Shown here: positions 1 through 8,889 of the stretch, in pieces
How positions within the stretch are numbered: the first letter of the stretch is position 1
How the letters are laid out: the number at the start of each line of letters is the position of its first letter
Assembly: GCA_946800325.1 (NCBI GenBank)
Contig: OX326962.1
Span: 1-64,000 of the forward strand
Source of the DNA: Luzula sylvatica
Lineage: Eukaryota > Streptophyta > Magnoliopsida > Poales > Juncaceae
DNA: 64,000 nucleotides
Direction of reading: 5' to 3'
The notes under the pieces: model-generated
Seen by the model: the letters and a program-made list of their open reading frames with translations, nothing else
Told to the model about the DNA's origin: nothing
The model's database searches: none
Made by a program: the position numbers and the translations under genes

Positions 1-74
1 GTTCAGATAGCTCAGTTGGTTAGAGCAAAGGACTGAAAATCCTTGTGTCAGTGGTTCGAATCCACTTCTGAGCG
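1..74 (+). tRNA. trnF-GAA: tRNA-Phe (GAA), native mitochondrial
   Basis: A complete cloverleaf starts at the first base. The acceptor stem GTTCAGA pairs with TCTGAGC, the D-arm reads TAGCTCAGTTGGTTAGAGC, the anticodon loop holds GAA, the T-loop is GTTCGAATC, and the discriminator base is G. The 3' CCA is not encoded. The window edge coincides with the first tRNA base, so upstream signals are not visible. It is the first of three tRNAs on the + strand with trnP and trnS. Confidence 0.95.
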
Positions 75-211
75 GGTTTTCGCCGAGAGCGAGCCTACTG
101 AAGGAAGAAATTCGACGTGAAGGGTTGTTGGCTTCTTTCCAAAAGGCGGTCGTTCTGGCCGACTCAGAAAAAACGATTTCGGGTTCGACGTCTTTATGGG
201 TGGGGTTGAGA

Positions 212-286
212 CGAGGTGTAGCGCAGTCTGGTCAGCGCATCTGTTTTGGGTACAGAGGGCCATAGGTTCGAATCCTGTCACCTTGA
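212..286 (+). tRNA. trnP-UGG: tRNA-Pro (UGG), native mitochondrial
   Basis: A 75-nt cloverleaf has acceptor CGAGGTG/CACCTTG, anticodon TGG at 247-249, a T-arm with GGTTCGAATCC, and discriminator A. It lies 137 nt after trnF. Close trnF/trnP linkage is common in seed-plant mitochondrial genomes. Confidence 0.95.
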
Positions 287-531
287 TGTGGTATTCTCAG
301 GGGCCGAAGTGCGAAGCCCCGTAGCCGTAGTATATTCTAATAGAGGTCGGGAAGTCTCACATTCATGTGTTCAAACCGCCGGCTCTGAGCTACTGAAAGA
401 ACTCTGAGTTCTCATTCTCTTCTTTCTGGACAAATGAGAATAAATAACGAACGGAAAAAGAGCGGCCTCTTACGGCGGAGAGCCTAGATCGCCTAGGGGA
501 GCAAAGGCTCGGGAAGGGCTGAGCGCGAAGG

Positions 532-618
532 GGATGGATGTCTGAGCGGTTGAAAGAGTCGGTCTTGAAAACCGAAGTATTGAGTTGAATACCGGGGGTT
601 CGAATCCCTCTCCATCCG
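532..618 (+). tRNA. trnS-UGA: tRNA-Ser (UGA), native mitochondrial
   Basis: An 87-nt class II tRNA has acceptor GGATGGA/TCCATCC, anticodon TGA at 566-568, a long variable arm (GTATTGAGTTGAATAC) typical of serine tRNAs, T-loop GTTCGAATC, and discriminator G. It is the third tRNA of the cluster. Confidence 0.95.
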
Positions 619-1656
619 CTAGGTCAGAAGTTCTCTCTTTCCTTATCTATAGAGAATCACGAATCTCCTCGACTCGAATGGAGATAGGCATCCTTGACTG
701 GAAGGGCGGCGACCAGTGAAGCCGCTGGAGAAGTGTTTGGGGCAAGATAGCAACTCAATATGGATAGCTGATTAGAGTCCTAAATGAAATGAGTAAGCAA
801 GTCTGTATTAAAAAAAAACCTTCTCCATGCCAGAGGTCCAGATAGATCCAGTGAAAGAAAGGTGACATCCCATAAGCCAGTGCTTTTTGAATATCTGAAA
901 CTGGCCATCCGGGTAAAGGATGGGCTATTGCTATCTGTGCTATCATGGCAGCCCCCTCTCTTTTCTTTTTTTCTTCGACTCTTATGATGGTTTCTTTCTC
1001 AGCCATCAGTTTGGCTAGCTCTTCTTTCTTTGTGTGTCACTCACTCTGCGATGTTGTTGTTCTTTTTCCGCCATAAGTACCGCTATTATTTCTTCATACC
1101 GTTGTAATAGTAATGCCAGTGTGTCGTTATTATGTTTGTATTTCTCTTTGTCCTGTAAGGCGTCTTTTTAGACTGGTGCAGTACTCACCCAGACACCATC
1201 TTCGTTGAAGACTCTTGTCCTTCCGGTTAATGGCGGGGTTTGGAGGGATAAGTTACGTTGTTTTTCTTGGATAGTCATTTGCTTCAAATTCACATTGATT
1301 GGTTTCTTATACGTCAGTTTGGTTATCTTGTCGAGAGTGTCGATTTGGTCTCAAATCCACTGTTTAGTGACAAAAGGTTTCACCTCACCTTTGAAGATTC
1401 ACACCAATCCACGTTCCATACTCTCCCAGAAGCCTGCCTTTTGACTTATGAAGGCTGCCTCATGTATGGTGTCTACTAACTTGAACTTACCTAATTCATT
1501 TTGTGATATTTCTTTTTCAGAGAGTTGATTTGTGGTGAATATAGAGTCGGTATCAGTATAATAACATTCTGGTTTAGAAATAAATGGATGCATATGTATT
1601 CTAGCACATGCAGTAATGGCTGCGGATATATGAACACCAGATATTCGAGGTGCTAT

Positions 1657-1672
1657 CCCCGCTGCGCGCCCC
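1657..1672 (-). repeat. GC micro-element 1 (exact)
   Basis: Exact copy of GGGGCGCGCAGCGGGG on the - strand. It lies in frame inside DNA polymerase copy A, between Pol B and Pol C. Strand given for all these elements is that of the G-rich sequence. Confidence 0.9.
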
Positions 1673-3693
1673 TGCTCATCAGTATTGACTTCATAAGAAA
1701 CCATCCAACAATCTTCCTTTAGAATCTCTGCTCTCATGAGTTTCTTTTTGACAACAATATCATTTTTTCTGTCTTCATCACATATTTCGGTGACTGTCCC
1801 TTGGGGGTTGATTCCAAACCTCCCATAGAGACTGTTCATAATAATCTTATACACATAGGCCAACCCGGTTTGATTCTCATCTTTTGCTTTCATTCTCCTC
1901 TCGTAGATGTCTGAAACAAAGTTGTCAAAAAGCCCGGTGCCTCTCTCAAAAAGATAGCCTCTGAGTGGGATGATCGTATATCCTATTTGTTCAGCATACA
2001 TCAATTCCTCAGTATAATATACTCCCAATAGTTTTCCGCAAGGAAAGGACATATTACCTTTAGAATCCTTATAAGGGAGAAATGGTCTATCTATCGATGC
2101 AGGACAGATCGCATATGCCTCAACAAATCCACATTTCTTCTTGCAAATCTCTTTCATTGTTTGTCCTTGAAAATGAGCTACCCATTCTGGTTCTCCGATT
2201 GGCATTACACAAGTCTTCATTATATATGGGTAAAGTGAGTTTACGTCATAATGATATAATTTGCTATCCCCTTTTGTCAGCTTTGGTTTTTATACATCAC
2301 AGTGACCCCCGTAATAGCCAGATCTAATAAAAAGATCTTGGTTTTTCTTAAGCGAATGAATAGCCATATCATCTGGGTCATAATAAAGAGATCGAAAGAT
2401 GGCTAGTGCCAATGCTGAGATGGTCATCTTAGTGACTATATCGATCTTGTATTTGGACATGAATATCTCTTGTGCCTTTAGCATGACTCCAGCTAACAAA
2501 TCAATATCCTGTCTCATGTAATTGAGCACTTCTTCCTTCTTCTCATGGAGATTAGACTCATTCATTTGAGTATGATCTAGATCGCCTTTTCGCCCTAGTT
2601 CGGGGCATAAACTCTCAGCCAGCTTGTCCAGCCTTTTGGGAAGAAGCATTAATGAATCGCGAAATGAACAGATGTGTTTGTTACGCATATCATATACTGC
2701 CAGTTCATAGAGAATGTTATTCCTCATCAGTGGTTTTCATTTGTATTTTGAATTCATAAATGCCAGATGTTTGACTATCAGTATTCCATCAAATCTAGCT
2801 AAATTATGAAAGTCAACAATATAAGCTTTTCCATCCTGCATTCCTATTGATTGGATTCGCAACATCATATCAGTGATCACCCTGTGACTTCGTTCAGCAA
2901 AACACTTCTTAAATAAATAATCTTCGCTATACCAGCAGAATACTGGTGCTTTCTTCTTTGTGAGGTCAAGACCAGGAGTCACCTTCATGACACCCGCAGC
3001 ATAGGGCATATGTTCCCCATTAGTGATTATTGTTTCGATATCAGCAACAAGGAATGTCTCTTTATTTTGGTTATGTTTGATTCTGATTTTGGCGATCTTA
3101 GAAGATACGGGATAAACACGCCTTCTACTGTTACGGATCTTTTTCGCAGGCAGACCAGGCATAGGCTCAAAATCATTCTCTAACAATTTATTGATAAACT
3201 GATTGATCTTCATACTTGATGTCGCCGCATTTCCCTGTGCTTCTCCCACTAAGAGGGGCATATTAGTATAAACTCGAATGGTTATACCAGATATACCGGC
3301 TGCAGCAGAATCCTCCGATAATATTCTATTCATAATATAATAAAACAAGTTACCATAGAACTCACTATTGACATTTCCCAACTTATTCATAGGAATAGCA
3401 GCACCAATAGTATGACTGATATTCCCTTGCATACTTTTGATCTCGTATGAAATTGTCATAGAGCAATAGGCCCCGGGGGCAACTGAGTGAAGCATAAACT
3501 TATGAAGCAAGGTTATACACTCGTCAAAGAGAAAACCGGTATCGCCAGAGGGAACCGGATTATTCAATGTGGATGTCAAAACCATCATACTTGTATGTGC
3601 CTGTTTGCAAGCCCGGTTTTGAATCCGAGCATCATAAGATTCCATTTCTTTTTTCTCTTCTGCTTCGGAACCTGAACAATAGTTTTGAATATA

Positions 3694-3965
3694 TGAAGCC
3701 GTAGGATACCACATATATTGATTCATAGACGACGAAGGCATATGTGAGGACAAGGTGAACTTAGTACTAGCCTCCCTTTCTGCTGTGTGGTACCGACAAA
3801 ATGCAGTGGGTACCGATAAATGCTGGCATCGATGGTTTGTTTCGTGGGCTACCGATAAGGGGTACTGTCTACGGTGGGGTACCGAACAAATGCTGTTGAT
3901 GCATAGATCCACCGTAGGATACCGCATATATTTGTTCATATGGGTGTGGTACCGATCCAATGATC
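3694..3965. repeat. Imperfect repeats at the 5' end of polymerase copy A
   Basis: GCCGTAGGATACC near 3704 recurs as ACCGTAGGATACC near 3911, both followed by CATATATtgattcat/tttgttcat. Between and after them the words GGTACCGA, GGGTACCGA and GCTACCGATA recur at about 3790, 3810, 3848, 3882 and 3949. In the polymerase frame this gives repeated Tyr-Met-(Arg/Trp)-Tyr-Pro-Thr and Arg-Tyr-His-Thr motifs. It may be a repeat array fused to the polymerase N-terminus or a decayed plasmid end. Confidence 0.55.
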
Positions 3966-3975
3966 GTAATATCAT

Positions 3976-6007
3976 GGTGTATTTTTGTATGTGTGTTTTC
4001 TTACATTTGTGGGCTACATCACCTTCTATACGGTGTGTTCACTAGGTTCTGTGCCTCTTGTCCCGAACCAAGGAAGGTCCTTCAGACAGCAAGTAAACTG
4101 GTTCTATGTATACCAGTCAAATGCGTGTACTGCATCGGGTCCCATTGCTGGGCTGGTGTCTTTTTTTACCAAGAGTGAAGAATTAGCATAAATAGGCTCA
4201 TGCTTACACATGACTAGCTAGTATGCACAAAGAAGACTCCCGCTCCCGAGGGGGTTCGAAGCGGGGAGCATTTTGTCCCCTAAAGGATATCAAAGTGTTG
4301 GTTTTATTTTGAAAGAGAAAGCATTCTAAGGTGGAAGAAGGAGTTCTGACATTCCAATTCAAGAACACTACTGAAACAGTGATGAATCTTTCTCAGGGGA
4401 CCAGTAGCCTCAAAAGGAAGGTTGATCAGATCACACAATGGACGGTTATTCCATTTGCTATTAACAGGTGCTGGAGCAACGGGATCTAGCCAATCACCAC
4501 CCATACTTACCACACCACCAATTCACTAATTGATACCGACCATGCTGCATTCCGAACAAGCAAGGAAGAAGAAGCTTTCAATAGATAGAAGGCACTCTGT
4601 TTTAAGCAACTGTAATTGGATTGGTTGGATCGACATCATCGAAAGCAAGCCTCACTATATATATGGTTGACAATTCTAAAGAGAACAGGATGTGCTCAGC
4701 TTATGATTGCTCCTTATAAATATCCATCAAAAGCAGCAGCAGGGGCGCGCAGCGGGGCACTCTCACTCTACTTAATAGGAGAGGAAAGCTTTTCAGCAAG
4801 CATACTTGAGTAAGGTCGTCTACTCGAACTAGGTAGGGATTTCAATCAGTAGGTGGTCTCACTTATAAGGCTTGGAACGTCTTTCTATGATTCGCTAGCT
4901 ATTCTACTAGTTCTTGACTGAATGGGTGGGCATTTCAATTGCAAAGCTTGATCGTCCTCGATTTCGTTGTGATGTCAACGTTTTCGTATAAAACACAGTG
5001 ATCCGTGTTGTATGGACGATCTCTGAGGATTCGGCGTGAAATTGATGAATAGCTAACTCAAGGTGGAGCTACCCCACCACGTGAGTGGAAACATAGGGAT
5101 TGAGGGCAGCAACGGGGTCGATAGAGTTGTGCGGTATCTTGTCATGAGTCAACAGGTGATTATTAGAAAGAACGCTCTTCACAGACTCCAGATCAAGAGC
5201 GCTGGTGCCCCTGTGTTAAGCATGGATGAAATTCCTACTCATTTGACTTGAGTCAAGACTCGAACTTTCACTACGCTGTCCTTCTTTTTGTTGAACTTAC
5301 CGCGCTCTACGGTGACCGAGTCCCGAGCTCCGCGAAGCTACCTTGGAACTACATTGGGCCTGGCGCTTTCTCGTTCAAGAGTCAAGAATTGCGTAGAACG
5401 AATGAAAGTCGAATTGTGCTAATTTATGATAATATGCACCACCTACCTGGAAAGATCGCTCCAACTTCGGTCTTTTCTCAACTCTACATTAATCGATATT
5501 GATCTTGATGCTCGCTCATTTCTTGGTGACTCGCTCATGAGGAGGTCGGAGCCTGAATAAGATATTGATATGACCGCGGTCTGGTGGTGTGCTCTTTTGA
5601 TTGGGAGTGTGTGTTGTGCCAGAAGGGGCGTATCAAATAGGTGGTGGTGTTATTTTGTGTTCGTGTTTTGGTATTTGTGAATCGAGTTTTGACTTATATA
5701 ATCTTGTTGTTGATTCCAGTTTGTTCGTTCGTAGAAATGACTGAGCTGAGTTCCTCATTTTGCCATCTCTTTTCGACACTGTTTTTCCTCGACCCGAGCG
5801 AGCTGAGAGCTTTTGGATCCAGGGATTTGGCAATGCCGTGGAAGAGATTGTCTTCTTAGAGGAAGCCTGGAGTGCGCCTGCTTGTTCGGTTTCTGTTTCT
5901 CTTATCTTTCAAGCTTCTTCCTTCCTTCCGTTGGCAAAACCAAGGCCAAGTCTCCAAAATCAGTCTCCTTGTTTTGGGAGCAGAGTAAGTCAGAATCCTA
6001 GATCTCA
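3976..6007. other. Spacer between polymerase copy A and atp6
   Basis: I recognise no gene here. It holds only short open frames, the longest about 85 codons (5248-5502), with no motif I can name, and one GC element at 4742. The last few hundred bases are the atp6 5' flank, T-rich around 5640-5900. I could not point to a mitochondrial promoter core with confidence. Confidence 0.6.
4742..4757 (+). repeat. GC micro-element 2 (exact)
   Basis: Exact copy in spacer DNA, preceded by a short AGC-AGC-AGC run and followed by C instead of the usual A. Confidence 0.9.
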
Positions 6008-6901
6008 ATGCCAATGATTCCAGAATTGTTTGAAATCTCTTTTCTTTTGAAGGAAAGACTGAGTTTGCAAATTGACGAGATTGCCAATCTTCAGGAAATA
6101 AGCAGAATGAGTGCTGAAATGTGGATCAAGGAAGGGAACGGGAGCCCACTTGAGCAATTTGCCATTCACCCATTAATGATGCTTAAGCTGGGTCACTTTT
6201 ATTTCTCATTCACCAATTCCTCCTTGTTTATGTTGCTCACTCTGGGTTTGGTCCTCCTTCTTCTGTGGGTTGTGACTAAAAAGGGAGGTGGTAAGTTAGT
6301 TCCAAATGCTTGGCAATCCTTGGTAGAGCTTATTTATGATTTCGTGCTGAATCTTGTAAATGAACAAATAGGTAATCTTTCCGGAAATGTGAAACAAAAG
6401 TATTTCCCTTGCATCTCGGTCACATTTCTTTTTTTGTTATTTTGTAATATACAGGGTATGATCCCTTTTAGCTTCACTGTTACAAGTCATTTTCTCATTA
6501 CATTGTCTCTCTCGTTTTCTCTTTTTATAGGGATTACTATAGTGGGATTTCAAAGGCATGGTCTTCATTTTCTGAGCTTCTTCTTACCTGCTGGAGTTCC
6601 ACTGCCGTTAGCCCCTTTGTTAGTACTGCTAGAGCTAATCTCTCATTGTTTTCGTGCATTAAGCTCAGGAATCCGTTTATTTGCTAATATGATGGCCGGT
6701 CATAGTTTAGTCAAGATTTTAAGTGGCTTTGCATGGACTATGCTCTTGATGAATAATCTTTTCTATTTCATAGGAGATCTTGGTCCTTTATTTATAGTTC
6801 TAGCATTAACTGGTCTGGAATTAGGTGTAGCTATATTACAAGCTTATGTTTTTACGATCTTAATCTGTATTTACTTGAATGATGCTCTGAATCTCCATTA
6901 A
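6008..6901 (+). CDS. atp6: ATP synthase F0 subunit a (subunit 6)
   Basis: Subunit a of the mitochondrial ATP synthase forms the proton half-channels against the c-ring in the inner membrane. The 297-aa frame has a variable N-terminal presequence (about residues 1-45), as usual in plants. The conserved core starts at SPLEQF (46-51), followed by NLVNEQIG, QGMIPFSFTVTSHFLITL and GIRLFANMMAGHSLVKIL. The essential arginine is R223. The C-terminal helix ends IYLNDALNLH. The first ATG (6008) is used; the real presequence start is hard to prove because plant atp6 presequences vary. Stop is TAA. Three 16-bp tandem copies that resemble its own last codons follow at once. cox3 starts 323 bp downstream on the same strand. 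Confidence 0.96.
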   Translation: MPMIPELFEISFLLKERLSLQIDEIANLQEISRMSAEMWIKEGNGSPLEQFAIHPLMMLKLGHFYFSFTNSSLFMLLTLGLVLLLLWVVTKKGGGKLVPNAWQSLVELIYDFVLNLVNEQIGNLSGNVKQKYFPCISVTFLFLLFCNIQGMIPFSFTVTSHFLITLSLSFSLFIGITIVGFQRHGLHFLSFFLPAGVPLPLAPLLVLLELISHCFRALSSGIRLFANMMAGHSLVKILSGFAWTMLLMNNLFYFIGDLGPLFIVLALTGLELGVAILQAYVFTILICIYLNDALNLH

Positions 6902-6952
6902 TCTCATTGATGCTCTCCTCTCATTGATGCTCTCAATCTCATTGATGCTCTC
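6902..6952. repeat. Three tandem 16-bp units after the atp6 stop
   Basis: TCTCATTGATGCTCTC occurs exactly at 6902-6917, 6919-6934 and 6937-6952, spaced by 1-2 bases. The unit resembles the last atp6 codons (AATGATGCTCTGAATCTC), so it probably arose by slippage duplication of the gene end. Confidence 0.85.
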
Positions 6953-7224
6953 TTGGTTGGAAAAGGGGAAGCCAACCAGTGTCAGTGAGGGGCGCGCAGC
7001 GGGGAAATTCTTTCTTTATTTCTTTACCACGTAACTCGTGGTTCCAAAAACCATCAGAAGTGTGAGTCTTCTCCGGCGCACTTCGGCCCACGGCAATCAA
7101 TAAACTATCCCTTCCAATTTGTTCTATCAGATCTCCATCAAAGGAGACAAACAAGCCCCCTTCTTGACCAATTGAGGGAAGGGACGAAGGGACTGTTGAA
7201 AAAGAAAGCAAGTCAAAGTGTTTG
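6953..7224. other. Rest of the atp6-cox3 spacer
   Basis: I see no gene here. It holds one GC element at 6989-7004, and the remainder is the 5' leader of cox3. Confidence 0.6.
6989..7004 (+). repeat. GC micro-element 3 (exact)
   Basis: Exact copy between atp6 and cox3, 37 bp after the tandem repeat; flanks are GTGA upstream and AAAT downstream. Confidence 0.9.
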
Positions 7225-8022
7225 ATGATGGTATCTCAGAGGCATTCTTATCATTTGGTAGATCCAAGTCCATGGCCTATTTCTGGGTCACTCGGAGCTT
7301 TGGCCACCACCCTAGGAGGTGTTATGTACATGCACTCATTTCAAGGGGGTGCAACACTTCTCAGTTTGGGTCTCTTCTTTCTTATCTATACCATGTTTGT
7401 ATGGTGGCGCGATGTTATACGTGAGTCCACATTGGAAGGACATCATACAAAAGCAGTACAATTAGGACTGAGATATGGCTTTCTTCTATTCATAGTTTCA
7501 GAGGTCATGTTCTTCTTTGCTTTCTTTTGGGCTTTCTTTCATTCTTCTTTGGCACCTACGGTAGAAATAGGAGGGATTTGGCCACCAAAAGGCATTGGAG
7601 TTTTAGATCCTTGGGAAATACCTTTTCTGAATACCCTCATTCTCCTTTCATCCGGAGCTGCTGTCACTTGGGCTCATCATGCTATACTTGCCGGCAAGGA
7701 AAAACGAGCAGTTTACGCTTTAGTAGCTACCGTTTTACTGGCTATAGTATTCACTGCCTTTCAAGCAATGGAATATTACCAAGCACCCTTCACTATTTCG
7801 GATAGTATTTATGGGTCCACCTTCTTCTTAGCAACTGGCTTTCATGGTTTTCATGTGATTATAGGAACTCTTTTCTTGATCATATGTGGTATTCGCCAAT
7901 ATCTAGGGCAGATGACCAAGGACCATCACGTTGGCTTTGAAGCAGCAGCATGGTACTGGCATTTTGTAGACGTGGTTTGGTTATTCCTATTTGTTTCTAT
8001 CTATTGGTGGGGAGGTATATGA
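7225..8022 (+). CDS. cox3: Cytochrome c oxidase subunit 3
   Basis: Subunit III of complex IV, a seven-helix inner-membrane protein that supports proton uptake and stability of the oxidase. I start at the ATG at 7225, giving [18 protein letters not shown] and 265 aa, the usual plant length; a TTG one codon upstream gives no better fit. Conserved blocks are [69 protein letters not shown] and [19 protein letters not shown]. The stretch [12 protein letters not shown] already encodes leucines that many plants create by C-to-U editing of proline codons. An inverted repeat and a GC element follow the stop. Confidence 0.98.
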   Translation: MMVSQRHSYHLVDPSPWPISGSLGALATTLGGVMYMHSFQGGATLLSLGLFFLIYTMFVWWRDVIRESTLEGHHTKAVQLGLRYGFLLFIVSEVMFFFAFFWAFFHSSLAPTVEIGGIWPPKGIGVLDPWEIPFLNTLILLSSGAAVTWAHHAILAGKEKRAVYALVATVLLAIVFTAFQAMEYYQAPFTISDSIYGSTFFLATGFHGFHVIIGTLFLIICGIRQYLGQMTKDHHVGFEAAAWYWHFVDVVWLFLFVSIYWWGGI

Positions 8023-8041
8023 CAGAAGAGAACGAATAAGT

Positions 8042-8057
8042 GGGGCGCGCAGCGGGG
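8042..8057 (+). repeat. GC micro-element 4 (exact), filled site
   Basis: Exact copy 19 bp after the cox3 stop. It is one of two copies preceded by T instead of A. Its empty counterpart is at 8133-8135. Confidence 0.93.
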
Positions 8058-8070
8058 ACTGCGCCGCTCG

Positions 8071-8096
8071 AAGACAAAGAGAACTGTCTTTGTCTT
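8071..8096 (+). terminator. cox3 3' stem-loop
   Basis: AAGACAAAG (8071-8079) and CTTTGTCTT (8088-8096) form a perfect 9-bp stem with an 8-nt loop, 49 nt past the cox3 stop. Plant mitochondrial mRNAs often end at stem-loops that block 3' exonucleases, so this is a plausible cox3 3'-end stabiliser. Copy 2 of the local repeat lacks the second arm. Confidence 0.5.
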
Positions 8097-8454
8097 TCTT
8101 TTGAGAGTGATCTTCACTAGAAAGGAATAAGTGGGACTGCGCCGCTCGAAGACAAAGAGAACTTATGAAAGAAGTAGGGCTTTTTGAGTAGCAAAGTACA
8201 AGTACCAACCGTGTCTCATAGAAGCAGGGATGACTTGAGTAGGGCATAGAAGCTGAATGAAAAAGGAAGAGTGAATAGGCACATTCCAGCCAGTACTTCC
8301 GGGGTTGATCCACTTGATTTGGACTGATGTATGGGTCGGTACTGACCTGCCTTGAACTGCGCCAGCCAGTCATAACTGTGTTTACTAAATCCGATTAGTT
8401 TATTGACATACATAGTTGGTCGGCACTCTCCTGGATTCCCCGCCCGGTATCAAT

Positions 8455-8470
8455 CCCCGCTGTGCGCCCC
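8455..8470 (-). repeat. GC micro-element 5 (variant)
   Basis: One substitution from consensus: on the G-rich strand it reads GGGGCGCACAGCGGGG. Confidence 0.85.
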
Positions 8471-8873
8471 TTTGCTGGAAGCTCACTCCAAGTTTCAGCC
8501 ACAACTGCCTCTTTTTCCTGCCTCTCTACCCTCTCGGACTCGTTCCCAGAATCAGAAAAGCAAGTCCCCTTTTTCCACAAGGATGGCTGGTCTATTCATG
8601 ACTTCCTCTTTGTGGTGCACAATTTGGTGGAATGTAGGTAGTGGTTCTGTCTGACCAATTCGATCGATCGAAAAGAAGGAAGAGTGTTTCTTTTTGGGGA
8701 TTTCCTCGTCGCATCTTCCGAAGCTTCCTTATCAGAGATATCCAATCAATCAGAATGAAGGATCAAGAAGGTCTTTCTCCTCGTCGTGTACTTTAGATGG
8801 AAAGAAGGGGTCAATCTGTGGGCCGAGGTCAATCATTAGGAAATCGGGTCCTCTCGAATCAGTTTCCGGAGAA

Positions 8874-8889
8874 CCCCGCTGCGCGCCCC
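8874..8889 (-). repeat. GC micro-element 6 (exact)
   Basis: Exact copy in spacer downstream of cox3. Confidence 0.9.

Larger units (their letters stand above)
755..3975 (-). pseudogene. Plasmid-type family-B DNA polymerase, decayed (copy A)
   Basis: This is a protein-primed family-B DNA polymerase of the type carried by mitochondrial linear plasmids. One reading frame runs from the ATG at 3975 down to about 1022. It shows, in order, Exo I (FLVADIET), Exo II (DFHNLARFDG), Exo III (YMRQD), the linker YYGGHCDV, Pol A (DVNSLYP), Pol B (KIIMNSLYGRFG) and Pol C (YTDTDS). In-frame stops break it: TGA at 2737-2739, TAA at 2290-2292, TGA at 1399-1401, a further TGA shortly downstream, and TAA at 1168-1170. 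I saw no frameshift until about 1020, where a Lys/Glu-rich tail (755-1020) continues in another frame. Alignment by eye to copy B runs through each stop. A GC micro-element at 1657-1672 is inserted in frame as Gly-Arg-Ala-Ala-Gly. The first ~100 residues are repetitive and have no counterpart in copy B. Probably a non-functional integrated plasmid gene. Confidence 0.85.
8034..8163. repeat. Direct repeat pair, filled and empty GC-element sites
   Basis: Copy 1 (8034-8085) reads GAATAAGT, then the GC element, then ACTGCGCCGCTCGAAGACAA and AGAGAACT. Copy 2 (8125-8163) has the same flanks with only GGG between them. The 13-bp difference is exactly the element less one GGG. This shows directly that the element can be gained or lost as a unit. 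Confidence 0.9.

Noticed and set aside
301..400. tRNA-like stretch with GTTCAAACC between trnP and trnS
   Set aside because: No matching acceptor or anticodon stems could be folded.
7222..7224. TTG start for cox3
   Set aside because: The ATG at 7225 gives the standard 265-aa plant protein.
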